The translations under genes and the position numbers were made by a program. Shown one piece after another: positions 31,794 through 39,998 of a stretch of 41,793 nucleotides of DNA; position 1 is the first letter of the stretch, and each line of letters begins with the position of its first letter. This DNA is from RGIG8775 sp045587785 (GTDB lineage: Bacteria; Bacillota; Clostridia; Oscillospirales; CAG-272), in the NCBI GenBank assembly GCA_045587785.1, contig JAZNDA010000068.1, positions 1-41,793 on the forward strand, given 5' to 3'. The notes beneath the pieces are model-generated. The model was given only the letters and a program-made list of their open reading frames with translations. It made no database searches and had not been told where the DNA came from.

Positions 31794-32738
31794 ATGAAAA
31801 ACGTTCTTGCCGTGGTGGGAGCCACGGCTTCGGGGAAGACCTCGTTTGCCATTGCGCTGGCGAGGGAGCTTGGCGGTGAGATCATTTCCTGCGATTCGAT
31901 GCAAATATACCGTGGAATGGACATTGGCACCGCAAAGCCGAGCATGGAGGAGCGGGAGGGCATCCCACACCATCTGATGGACGTGGTGGAGCCGAGTGAG
32001 AATTTTTCGGTTGCCGACTATGCATCGCTCGCAGGGCGTGCCATTGATGATATTTGCGCACGTGGTAAGTTGCCAATCTTTTGCGGCGGCACGGGGTTGT
32101 ATCTGGATTCGGTCCTGACGGCGACCGCGTATTCTGATGCGGCAAGCGACCCGTCGCTCCGCACTTCTCTTGCAAAAGAGGCGGAGGAAAAGGGTGCCAT
32201 GGCACTTTGGCAGAGGCTGGAGAGTGAGGATGCCGAGTCCGCCGCCGCCATCCATCCGAACAACGTCAAGCGCGTGATACGCGCGCTGGAGATCAAGATC
32301 TTGACGGGCGTTCCCAAATCCGAATGGGACAGGCGCTCGCGCCTATTGCCCTCGCCGTATCATGCGCAGGTTCTGGGGCTGTGCTACCCTGACCGCGCGG
32401 TGCTTTACGACCGTATTGACAGGCGGGTGGACATGATGATGGATATGGGACTTGTCTCCGAGGTGGAGGGGCTTCTTTCCTCGGGGCGGTTGCCGCGCAC
32501 GTCGACGGCGGCGCAGGCGATCGGCTACAAGGAGATCGTGTCATATTTGGACGGAGAAATTACGCTTTCCGAGGCTGTGGATACCATCAAGCAGGCAACA
32601 AGAAGATACGCCAAACGGCAGATCACATGGTTTGGAAACAAGCAATACGTACAGCCCATAGAGGTGTGCGGTGCGATTTCGGAGCAAAGCTTTGAAAAAA
32701 TTGTAAAAAATGTGAAAAAAGCATTTCAATTTTCTTAA
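31794..32738 (+). CDS. miaA: tRNA dimethylallyltransferase
   Basis: A 314-residue enzyme attaching a dimethylallyl group to A37 of tRNAs that read UNN codons. VVGATASGKTSFAIALA is the P-loop (residues 6-22), IISCDSMQIYRGMDIGTAKP carries the catalytic Asp and tRNA contacts, and LPIFCGGTGLYLDSV is the dimethylallyl site. The end contains QATRRYAKRQITWF. agagga precedes the ATG. The stop is closely followed by a new promoter for yggS. Confidence 0.96.
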   Translation: MKNVLAVVGATASGKTSFAIALARELGGEIISCDSMQIYRGMDIGTAKPSMEEREGIPHHLMDVVEPSENFSVADYASLAGRAIDDICARGKLPIFCGGTGLYLDSVLTATAYSDAASDPSLRTSLAKEAEEKGAMALWQRLESEDAESAAAIHPNNVKRVIRALEIKILTGVPKSEWDRRSRLLPSPYHAQVLGLCYPDRAVLYDRIDRRVDMMMDMGLVSEVEGLLSSGRLPRTSTAAQAIGYKEIVSYLDGEITLSEAVDTIKQATRRYAKRQITWFGNKQYVQPIEVCGAISEQSFEKIVKNVKKAFQFS

Positions 32739-32752
32739 AAATGTGATATAAT
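32724..32752 (+). promoter_or_regulatory. Promoter upstream of yggS-sepF
   Basis: TTTCAA (32724-32729), 17 bp, TATAAT (32747-32752), overlapping the end of miaA. Predicted start near 32759 supports the 32796 start codon for the next gene. Confidence 0.6.
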
Positions 32753-32795
32753 AGAAAAAAGGTGTTGATTTTTGGAAGGAATAGGGAGGATGACC

Positions 32796-33488
32796 TTGGA
32801 TTTTTCCTATCTTGAAAGAAATATAAGCGAGATCAGAGAGCGCATGGTGGCAGCACAGCGTGCCGCGTGTCGCGAGGATGAGATATCCCTGATCGTGGCG
32901 GCAAAAAGCGGAAGTGCGGAAGAGCTGGGCTATCTGCATAAGCACTGCGGCGTGAACGACATCGGCGAAAACCGCGTGCAGCAGTTGCTTGAGCACTATG
33001 AGCAGCTTGAGCGAGAGGGTCTCAATATTCATTTTATCGGTCATTTGCAGACTAACAAGGTCAAGTATATCATCGATAAGGTGTGCATGATCCACTCTGT
33101 GGATTCCGAGCGTCTTGCGGCAGAGATCGATAAGCAGGCGGCAAAGCATGATCTTGTGATGAAGGTTTTGGTCGAGGTCAACAGCGGAGAGGAACCGAAC
33201 AAGGATGGCGTGATGCCAAAGGATGCCGAGGCTCTTTGCGCGGCAATTGCCAAATATCCCCATCTTTCGCTGGTTGGTCTTATGACCATGGCACCGATCT
33301 GCGAGAAAAAAGAGGATTATAAAAAATATTTTGAAAAAATTTCGCGTTTAGCTGTTGACATTTGGAGCAAAAACAGCGATAATAAAGAGAGACCTATTTT
33401 ATCTATGGGAATGAGCGGCAGTTTTGAGGAGGCGATCGCCTCGGGGGCAACTGCAGTTCGCGTTGGAAGGAAATTGTTTGAAAAATAA
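32796..33488 (+). CDS. yggS: YggS/PLPBP-family pyridoxal phosphate-binding protein
   Basis: About 230 residues; a single-domain PLP protein involved in B6 and amino-acid homeostasis. VAAKSGSAEEL holds the PLP Lys (near residue 30). IGENRVQQLLEHY, IHFIGHLQTNKVKY, LVEVNSGEEPNKDGV and LSMGMSGSFEEAIASGATAVRVG (phosphate binding) follow. Three starts are possible: TTG 32772, ATG 32790 and TTG 32796. The perfect gggagga at 32784-32790 is six bases before TTG 32796 but touches ATG 32790, so 32796 is preferred and also gives the usual N-terminus length. It lies 24 bases before sepF, the usual Gram-positive order. Confidence 0.92.
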   Translation: MDFSYLERNISEIRERMVAAQRAACREDEISLIVAAKSGSAEELGYLHKHCGVNDIGENRVQQLLEHYEQLEREGLNIHFIGHLQTNKVKYIIDKVCMIHSVDSERLAAEIDKQAAKHDLVMKVLVEVNSGEEPNKDGVMPKDAEALCAAIAKYPHLSLVGLMTMAPICEKKEDYKKYFEKISRLAVDIWSKNSDNKERPILSMGMSGSFEEAIASGATAVRVGRKLFEK

Positions 33489-33512
33489 TTATACATTTTT
33501 TTGGAGGTTAGT

Positions 33513-33959
33513 ATGGCTATCAAATTGTCCGGCTTTGGCAAGAGAAAGGAAGAGGAATCTTACTACGATCCTTATTATTCCGGAGGCTACGGAGCTAAGG
33601 AAGAGGAAAACGTACAGGAGATGGGAAACGTGGCTCCCGATGACAGCGATATGAGAGAGGATGTTCGCGAAGAATCCCCCAAGGCATTCGGTGGAATTAA
33701 CGAGGAGGCTGTTTCCCTCAAGGTAATGGCTCCCAAGACCTACAGTGAGGCAACCAAGGTTGCCGATAGCTTGATTGCAGGCAGCACGGTCGTTCTGAAC
33801 GTGGAGGCACTGGATAAGGCAGAGCTGCTCCGTTTCATGGACTTCCTGATGGGCGTCCTTTACGTGATTCACGGAAATATGAAGAACGTTTCCAGTACCA
33901 CCGTGGTGGTTTCTCCTTCGGGCATCGCTGACGAGAGCGAAGCACAGACTGAGGAATAA
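33513..33959 (+). CDS. sepF: Cell division protein SepF
   Basis: A 148-residue protein linking FtsZ to the membrane. The N-terminal helix MAIKLSGFGKRKEEE is the membrane-binding/linker end, followed by a low-complexity acidic linker rich in E, D, Y and G. The C-terminal domain (about 65-140) has KVMAPKTYSEATKVADSL, VVLNVEALDKAELLRFMDFLMG and VLYVIHGNMKNVSSTTVVVSP, typical SepF core strands. ATG 33513 follows ggagg at 33503-33507. It is part of the yggS-sepF-yggT-ylmH block. Confidence 0.94.
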   Translation: MAIKLSGFGKRKEEESYYDPYYSGGYGAKEEENVQEMGNVAPDDSDMREDVREESPKAFGGINEEAVSLKVMAPKTYSEATKVADSLIAGSTVVLNVEALDKAELLRFMDFLMGVLYVIHGNMKNVSSTTVVVSPSGIADESEAQTEE

Positions 33960-33973
33960 AACGTTACGGCTAC

Positions 33974-34020
33974 CCTACGCGCAGAAAACTGCGCGTAGGG
34001 CTTATGAGGTTCCCCTCATG
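33974..34020 (+). other. Two consecutive hairpins between sepF and yggT
   Basis: The first is a perfect CCCTACGCGCAG/CTGCGCGTAGGG stem with AAAA loop (about 33973-34000). The second is ATGAGG with CCTCAT (about 34004-34019). No T tract follows, so these look like intra-operon mRNA processing or attenuation structures rather than a full terminator. Confidence 0.6.
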
Positions 34021-34045
34021 CATATGGCTGAAGGAGAGAGGATTT

Positions 34046-34333
34046 ATGCAGGTAATATATATAGCGGCAAGGCTTGTTACGGTGTTGCTTACGGTGCTTG
34101 AGATCGCCATGCTCATCCGCGCGATCACGTCGTGGATCCCGTCGATGGACGGCAGAGCGTGGCTGGATTTTGTTTATATGATCACCGACCCCATCGTTGT
34201 GCCCGTTCGCGCGCTGTTTGAGCATTTTTCCTTTTTCCGCAATTCGCCGATCGATTTTTCGTTTGTGATCGCCTACCTTTTGCTTGGCATGGTTCAGATC
34301 ATCGTGTCACACCTGACGGGTATGTTTTTCTGA
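34046..34333 (+). CDS. yggT: YggT-family membrane protein
   Basis: A 95-residue protein with two membrane segments (VIYIAARLVTVLLTVLEIAMLI and FSFVIAYLLLGMVQIIVSHL). The family mark is RAITSWIP...VYMITDPIVVPVRALF. It probably acts at the division site or in membrane homeostasis. ATG 34046 follows aaggagagagg. The last base of its stop is shared with the ylmH start. Confidence 0.9.
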   Translation: MQVIYIAARLVTVLLTVLEIAMLIRAITSWIPSMDGRAWLDFVYMITDPIVVPVRALFEHFSFFRNSPIDFSFVIAYLLLGMVQIIVSHLTGMFF

Positions 34334-35139
34334 TGAACGGGCGTGAAAATGAGCGCGCGCTTTTGTTGGCACGCACGGAAGATCTGTTTCGCCGCGCGGC
34401 GCGGTATGAGCCGTGCTTCGGTCCGTTTTTGTCTCCTGCGGAGCAGCATGCGGTAAAGCAATGGTTGAAAACGCCGTCGGACGTTGTTTGTGTATTTTAC
34501 GGCGGATATGACGGGAGCGAGAGACGCCGTCTTTTTGTTCTTCCCGAATATCTGGCTTCTGCGGACGGCGTGTATAACGCCGCCTTTATGCGCGAGGTAC
34601 TGTCCGAGCTTTCGATGGATGCGGTCAGTGTTCTGGCACTGGAGGGAAGCGGCTATAAAAAGCTGTCGCACAGAGATTATCTGGGCTCACTTTTGGCGCT
34701 GGGTATCGAACGCGACAAGATAGGCGATATTGTTGTGCAGGATGATTGTCACGCGCTTATTTTTTGCGACGGCGTGATCGCGGATTATTTACTGAACGAG
34801 CCGCTTTGGATCGGCGGCGACGCGGTCAAGGTCAAAAAGACCCAGGTGGCGGATGATTTTTCGGTGGAGCGACACATGCGCCCGATCAGCGACACGGTGG
34901 CATCACCGCGGCTTGACAGTATCGTCAGTTCTTTGATCGGTACGTCGCGCGAAAAGGCAAAGGTACTGATCGAACAGGGACTTGTGGAGGTCGACTATGA
35001 AGTATGCGACCGAAACGATAAAATGCCCCCCGAGGGGGCGGTGATCTCAGTGCGCGGGCACGGGAAATACGTGATACAGGACGTATCACAGCAAACCAAA
35101 AAAGGAAGATACCGCCTTTTGGCGGCTCAATACGTATAA
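34333..35139 (+). CDS. ylmH: YlmH-type S4 RNA-binding protein
   Basis: A 268-residue protein with a C-terminal S4 domain (about 190-250: RLDSIVSSLIGTSREKAKVLIEQGLVEVDYEVC...DKMPPEGAVISVRGHGKYVI) and the YlmH-specific N-terminal region (VVCVFYGGYDGSERRRLFVLPEYL). Relatives bind ribosomes or tRNA, with a role in ribosome rescue. It overlaps yggT by one base and precedes ileS by 15 bases; divIVA, often found between ylmH and ileS in Firmicutes, is absent. Confidence 0.92.
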   Translation: MNGRENERALLLARTEDLFRRAARYEPCFGPFLSPAEQHAVKQWLKTPSDVVCVFYGGYDGSERRRLFVLPEYLASADGVYNAAFMREVLSELSMDAVSVLALEGSGYKKLSHRDYLGSLLALGIERDKIGDIVVQDDCHALIFCDGVIADYLLNEPLWIGGDAVKVKKTQVADDFSVERHMRPISDTVASPRLDSIVSSLIGTSREKAKVLIEQGLVEVDYEVCDRNDKMPPEGAVISVRGHGKYVIQDVSQQTKKGRYRLLAAQYV

Positions 35140-35154
35140 GGAGTCAACAAGACA

Positions 35155-37950
35155 ATGGCAAAGGATTACACAAATAGCCTTAATCTGCCGAGCACAAGCT
35201 TTGCGATGAAGGCAAATCTCCCCACACGCGAGCCTGAGATGCTCAAATACTGGGATTCTATCGATCTCTATCATAAAATGCTTAATGTGGCTGAGGGTAA
35301 GCCGCTTTACGTGCTTCATGACGGACCTCCCTTTTCCAACGGAAACATCCACATGGGAACCGCCATGAACAAGATACTGAAGGATTTCATCAACAAATCC
35401 AAGGCGATGGGCGGATATCGCGTGCCGTATATTCCCGGTTGGGATAACCACGGTATGCCCATTGAGAGTGCCATCATCAAGAAGAATAAGCTGGACCGCA
35501 AGAAGATGTCGGTTTCGGAATTCCGAAGCGCATGCCATAAGTTTGCGCAGGATTTCGTGGACATCCAGCGTGAGCAGTTCATCCGTCTTGGTGTGACGGG
35601 TGATTGGCAGAATCCTTATCTTGCCATGGCACCCGAGTTTGAGGCGCGCGAGGTCAAGGTGTTCGGTGAGATGTACAAAAAGGGTTACATTTACAAAGGT
35701 CTTAAGCCTGTTTACTGGTGCCCGAAGGATGAGACTGCCCTTGCTGAGGCAGAGATCGAATATCAGACCGACAAGTGTACCTCTATCTACGTGAAATTCG
35801 CCGTGAAGGATGACAAGGGCAAGCTTTCGATGTGTGACCTTGCCAAGACCTACTTTATTATCTGGACAACGACCACCTGGACGCTTCCCGGCAACCTTGC
35901 CATTGCGCTCAATCCCGACGAGACCTACGTAGCTCTTAAGGCAGAGAACGGCGAGACCTATATCGTTGCCGAGGCATTGGCAAATAAGACCATGCTTGAG
36001 GGCGGTGTTGAAAAGTTTGAGGTTGTTTGCTCCATGGCGGGCAAGGAATTTGAATATATGACCGCAAAGCATCCGTTCATTGACCGTGAGTCGATCGTTG
36101 TCAATGCTGACTACGTTACCATGGACAGCGGTACGGGATGCGTTCATACCGCTCCCGGTTTCGGTGCTGACGACTATCAGACCTGCCGCCGCTACAATAT
36201 CGACGTGATCGTTCCCGTGGATGACCGCGGTTATCAGACCGCTGATGCGGGCAAGTTCGCAGGTATGTACTACGCTGAATCCAACGAGGCGATCCTTGCC
36301 GACATGAAGCAGAGCGGCGCACTGTTTGCCTCCGAGGAGATCGAGCATGAGTATCCTCACTGCTGGCGATGCAAGCAGCCCATCATCTTCCGCGCAACAC
36401 CGCAGTGGTTCTGCTCGGTGGAATCGTTTAAGGATGCGGCGATCGAGGCTTGTAACAACGTGCAGTGGCTGCCTGAATGGGGCGGAGAGCGCATCAAGCA
36501 GATGGTTCGCGACCGCGCCGACTGGTGTATCTCCCGTCAGCGTCACTGGGGTCTGCCCATTCCCGTATTCTACTGTGAGGATTGCGGAGAGGTCATCTGC
36601 AATGAGGAGACCATAAACAGCGTATCGGATATCTTCGGTCAGAAGGGCTCAAACGCTTGGTTTGATATGGATGCGTTCGAGCTTTTGCCGAAGGGCTTTG
36701 TATGTCCTAAGTGCGGCAAGACGCACTTCTCCAAGGAGACAAATATTCTGGACTGCTGGTTTGACTCAGGCTCCAGCCATTTTGCTACCATTGAGAACAA
36801 GGAAGGTCTTAAGTGGCCTGCCGACATGTATCTTGAGGGTGCAGACCAGTACCGCGGTTGGTTCCAGTCCTCTCTTTTGACCGCCGTTGGCGCCAAGGGC
36901 GAGGGTGCGCCTTACAAGACGGTGTTGACACACGGATGGGTGGTCGACGGCGAAGGTAAGGCAATGCACAAGTCTCTCGGCAACTCCATTGCACCCGAGG
37001 AAATGATCGCCAAGTACGGCGCAGACCTTGTGCGTCTGTGGGTGGCGTCGAGCGACTACCGCGTGGACGTCCGTGTTTCGGATAACATCTTCAAGCAGCT
37101 TTCCGAGGCATACCGCAAGATCCGTAATACCGCGCGTATTATCATGGCAAATCTTGGGGACTTTGATCCCGATACCGATATGGTGGATATCAAGGATATG
37201 TATGAGATCGACAAGTGGATCATTGCGGGCTGCAACGAGCTGACAAAGACCGCACGCCGCGCGTATGACGATTTTGAGTTCCATATCGTATACCATGAGA
37301 TCTGCAACTTCTGTACTATCAATCTCTCCAAGCTGTACATTGATATCACCAAGGACAGAGTTTACGTGGGCAAGAAGGACGGCTTTGCAAGAAGAAGCGC
37401 ACAGAGCGCGATGTATCTTGTGCTGAGTGCCCTGACAAGACTTGTGTCGCCGCTGATCGCGTTTACGGGTGAGGAGATCTGGCAGGCAATGCCTCACGGC
37501 AAGCAGGACGTGCGCGAGAGCGTGTTCCTCAATCAGATGCCCGTTTACGATGAGGCTCTTTGCTTTGAGGACATTGTGGCACGCTGGAACAAGCAGTTCG
37601 ATCTGCGTGACGACGTGATGAAGGCCCTTGAGATTGCACGTGCCGATAAGCTGATCGGTAAATCTCTGGATGCAAAGCTCACCATTTATACCGAAAACGA
37701 GGAGATCTATAAGCTCCTTGAGAGCTTTGGCGAGGAGCTTGCTACCGTTTACATCGTTTCGGGAGCGACTGCTCTCTTGGAAAAGACCCCCGAGGGAGTC
37801 TTCTCGGAGACCGTGTCGGGCATCGGCGTTAAAGTCGAGAATGCCGACGGCGAAAAGTGCGACCGTTGCTGGAGCTATTCGACCGAGGGCGTGCATGACG
37901 AGGAAGGCGGATTCCTTTGCGCGAAGTGTAAGGCCATTATTGAGGCATAA
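35155..37950 (+). CDS. ileS: Isoleucyl-tRNA synthetase
   Basis: A 931-residue class I synthetase. PPFSNGNIHMGTAMNKILKDF is the HIGH region (His-Met-Gly-Thr). WTTTTWTLPGNLAI and the editing domain (about 190-390) follow, then WDNHGMPIE, CWFDSGSSHFA, and GEGKAMHKSLGN as the KMSKS equivalent (about 600). The C-terminal zinc site is CDRCWSYS...LCAKCKA. Both signatures depart from the textbook HIGH and KMSKS, but other residues are intact. aaggag at 35139-35144 precedes the ATG at 35155. Followed by a terminator. Confidence 0.97.
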   Translation: MAKDYTNSLNLPSTSFAMKANLPTREPEMLKYWDSIDLYHKMLNVAEGKPLYVLHDGPPFSNGNIHMGTAMNKILKDFINKSKAMGGYRVPYIPGWDNHGMPIESAIIKKNKLDRKKMSVSEFRSACHKFAQDFVDIQREQFIRLGVTGDWQNPYLAMAPEFEAREVKVFGEMYKKGYIYKGLKPVYWCPKDETALAEAEIEYQTDKCTSIYVKFAVKDDKGKLSMCDLAKTYFIIWTTTTWTLPGNLAIALNPDETYVALKAENGETYIVAEALANKTMLEGGVEKFEVVCSMAGKEFEYMTAKHPFIDRESIVVNADYVTMDSGTGCVHTAPGFGADDYQTCRRYNIDVIVPVDDRGYQTADAGKFAGMYYAESNEAILADMKQSGALFASEEIEHEYPHCWRCKQPIIFRATPQWFCSVESFKDAAIEACNNVQWLPEWGGERIKQMVRDRADWCISRQRHWGLPIPVFYCEDCGEVICNEETINSVSDIFGQKGSNAWFDMDAFELLPKGFVCPKCGKTHFSKETNILDCWFDSGSSHFATIENKEGLKWPADMYLEGADQYRGWFQSSLLTAVGAKGEGAPYKTVLTHGWVVDGEGKAMHKSLGNSIAPEEMIAKYGADLVRLWVASSDYRVDVRVSDNIFKQLSEAYRKIRNTARIIMANLGDFDPDTDMVDIKDMYEIDKWIIAGCNELTKTARRAYDDFEFHIVYHEICNFCTINLSKLYIDITKDRVYVGKKDGFARRSAQSAMYLVLSALTRLVSPLIAFTGEEIWQAMPHGKQDVRESVFLNQMPVYDEALCFEDIVARWNKQFDLRDDVMKALEIARADKLIGKSLDAKLTIYTENEEIYKLLESFGEELATVYIVSGATALLEKTPEGVFSETVSGIGVKVENADGEKCDRCWSYSTEGVHDEEGGFLCAKCKAIIEA

Positions 37951-37956
37951 AAAAGA

Positions 37957-37994
37957 GGACTGCTTTTCCGATCAGGAGAAGCAGTCCGTTTTGA
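37957..37994 (+). terminator. Terminator after ileS
   Basis: GGACTGCTT-TCC/GGA-AAGCAGTCC stem, then GTTTT. lspA starts 16 bases later, so read-through probably feeds lspA-rluD. Confidence 0.7.
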
Positions 37995-38009
37995 AAACAG
38001 GAGATTTTT

Positions 38010-38519
38010 ATGTGGTTGTATTTTTTGGTGATCGCAGGCGTGGTCGCGCTGGATCAGGCAAGCAAGTGGCTGGTCATGCTGAATATGGAGCTGCATGAGT
38101 CCATAGCAATCATCCCTGGGGTGTTTCGCTTTACCTATATCCGAAACCAAGGCTCGGCATTCGGTATGTTCAGCGACAGCCGATGGGTGTTTCTTGTGCT
38201 GTCGGTGGTGGGCATTGCGGCGGTGATCGTGTATCTTGTTAAATTCCGTCCGACGCAAAAACTCATGTGGATACCGCTTGCCATGATCGCAGGCGGCGGC
38301 ATTGGCAACATGGTGGACAGACTGTTTTACGGCGAGAGCTTTGGAAACGGCACGGTGGTAGATTTTTTGGATTTCTGTCTGTTTCCCGAGCTGTGGATGT
38401 GGATATTCAACGTGGCGGATGCCTTTGTTTGCGTAGGCGCGGGTATGCTGTTCGTGTACCTTTTGATCGATATTGTCCGCGAGTACAAGGCGGAAAAGAG
38501 CGGTAAAAACAATGGATGA
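38010..38519 (+). CDS. lspA: Lipoprotein signal peptidase (signal peptidase II)
   Basis: A 169-residue membrane aspartyl protease that cleaves prolipoprotein signal peptides. Four membrane segments are visible. The catalytic pair is in GGGIGNMVDRLF (Asp, about 98) and FNVADAFVCVG (Asp, about 136); DQASKWLV near the start and FRFTYIRNQGSAFGMF are family boxes. Its 3' end overlaps rluD by 8 bases, the usual lspA-rluD arrangement. Confidence 0.96.
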   Translation: MWLYFLVIAGVVALDQASKWLVMLNMELHESIAIIPGVFRFTYIRNQGSAFGMFSDSRWVFLVLSVVGIAAVIVYLVKFRPTQKLMWIPLAMIAGGGIGNMVDRLFYGESFGNGTVVDFLDFCLFPELWMWIFNVADAFVCVGAGMLFVYLLIDIVREYKAEKSGKNNG

Positions 38520-39462
38520 GTTTATGACGTTTACCGTCCCCGAGGCAGATGACGGCAAGCGGCTTGACGTATACGTCAGCAAAAACGCCGACGTGACGCG
38601 CTCGTCCGCAGTCAAGCTGATCGAAGCCATGAAGGTGCTTGTGGACGGCAAGGCGGCATCCAAAAACACCAAGCTGACAGCGGGGAGTGAGGTCGAGGTA
38701 GATATTCCCGAGCCTGTCCCCATGCAGGCGGTGCCGCAAAATATCCCACTGGATATTGTGTACGAGGATGCCGATATTATCGTGATCAATAAAGCCGAGG
38801 GCATGGTGGTGCATCCCGCGGCAGGGAATTATGACGGTACGCTGGTCAATGCGCTTCTTTACCACTGCGGCGATTCGCTCTCGGGTGTGGGCGGTGTGAT
38901 GCGTCCGGGTATCGTTCACCGCATCGACAAGGACACGGGCGGACTTTTGGTGGTCGCCAAAAACGATGCGGCGCATATTGCACTTTCGGAGCAGATGAAG
39001 TCGCATGCTGTAAGCCGCGTGTATACTGCCATTGTGATCGGAAATCTGAGAGAGGACAAGGGAACGGTGGATGCACCGATCGGAAGAAATCCCCACGACA
39101 GAAAGAAGATGGCGGTGCTTGCGCCCACTCAGGGCTTTTCGCGCCACGCGGTGACGCATTATGAGGTCTTGGAGCGATATCGGGGATTTTGCCTTGTGCG
39201 CTGTGTGCTGGAGACGGGACGAACGCATCAGATCCGCGTGCATATGTCACACCTTGGGCATCCGCTGGTGGGTGACACGGTATATGGCGGCGGCAAAACG
39301 AGCTTTGAGAATGCTAACAAGAGCCTCATAGCAGGGCAGTGCCTGTTTGCGGCGGAGCTTTCGCTTACCCATCCCAAAACGGGAGAGCAGATGCACTTTA
39401 CTTGCGAGCTTTCGGAAAATATGAAGGCTTTGATCGAAAAGCTCAGACGGATGACGGAATAG
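38512..39462 (+). CDS. rluD: Ribosomal large-subunit pseudouridine synthase, RluD family
   Basis: A 316-residue RluA-type enzyme. An N-terminal S4 domain spans about 15-70 (GKRLDVYVSKNADVTRSSAVKLIEAMKVLVDGKAA). The catalytic stretch is VHRIDKDTGGLLVVAKN (Asp, about 140), followed by VLETGRTHQIRVHMSHLGHPLVGD. It modifies uridines in 23S rRNA or a related RNA. The start is ATG 38512 inside lspA; ATG 38524 is an alternative. An imperfect terminator hairpin follows at 39564-39590. Confidence 0.93.
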   Translation: MDEFMTFTVPEADDGKRLDVYVSKNADVTRSSAVKLIEAMKVLVDGKAASKNTKLTAGSEVEVDIPEPVPMQAVPQNIPLDIVYEDADIIVINKAEGMVVHPAAGNYDGTLVNALLYHCGDSLSGVGGVMRPGIVHRIDKDTGGLLVVAKNDAAHIALSEQMKSHAVSRVYTAIVIGNLREDKGTVDAPIGRNPHDRKKMAVLAPTQGFSRHAVTHYEVLERYRGFCLVRCVLETGRTHQIRVHMSHLGHPLVGDTVYGGGKTSFENANKSLIAGQCLFAAELSLTHPKTGEQMHFTCELSENMKALIEKLRRMTE

Positions 39463-39563
39463 AGAAAAATATAATAAGGGACAGTAAGATATACGAATCC
39501 GTTTAAATTTGCTACACAAAACCGAATAAAATTTATTTAGGGCTAATGATCTTTTACCTACAA

Positions 39564-39598
39564 GGGGCGCAGGCAGTTTTGTCTGCGCCCTATCTACT
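39564..39598 (+). terminator. Probable terminator of the ileS-lspA-rluD run
   Basis: GGGCGCAG/CTGCGCCC stem around gcagttttgt, followed by tatctactttatat; imperfect T tract. Confidence 0.6.
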
Positions 39599-39686
39599 TT
39601 ATATGTACCCCTATTTTCATTTAAGTGTGCAAACTCAATATTGCCATCAAAAATCCTATTATCGCACGAATATTTCAATTTGCGTG

Positions 39687-39734
39687 TTGATTTTCGAAGT
39701 GTTATGTGATATAATATAACGTGATATAATATAA
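39687..39734 (+). promoter_or_regulatory. Promoter with duplicated -10 region (HTH gene)
   Basis: TTGATT (39687-39692), 17 bp, TATAAT (39710-39715). The 14-base string gtgatataatataa (39706-39719) is repeated at 39721-39734 after one base, giving a second -10 at 39725-39730. The upstream 39463-39686 is otherwise featureless apart from the rluD terminator. Confidence 0.65.
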
Positions 39735-39766
39735 ATTGTAATAATGTAATTTTTTTGAGGTGACTT

Positions 39767-39982
39767 ATGGCTGCAAGTTATAAACCCTTATTCAAACTTT
39801 TAATTGACCGCAATATGAAGAAAAAAGAACTGGCGGAGCGCGCGGGGCTTAGCCTTGCTACCATTACAAAAATGGGCAAGGAAGGCACGGTTGTGACAAC
39901 CGACGTCCTCGTGAAAATATGCGTGGCTCTAAACTGTGAGATCGGGGATATTGTCGAGATTGTTCCCGATGAGAACGCATAA
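39767..39982 (+). CDS. Small XRE/YozG-type helix-turn-helix protein
   Basis: A 71-residue single-domain DNA-binding protein. KKKELAERAGLSLATITKMGKEG is the HTH (about residues 18-40), and VLVKICVALNCEIGDIVEIVP the closing helices, as in the YozG/Cro group. gagg lies about 10 bases before the ATG. It is 16 bases upstream of the AlbA_2 gene and is probably its autoregulator or antitoxin-like partner. Confidence 0.85.
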   Translation: MAASYKPLFKLLIDRNMKKKELAERAGLSLATITKMGKEGTVVTTDVLVKICVALNCEIGDIVEIVPDENA

Positions 39983-39998
39983 TATGGAGGTCTTAACG

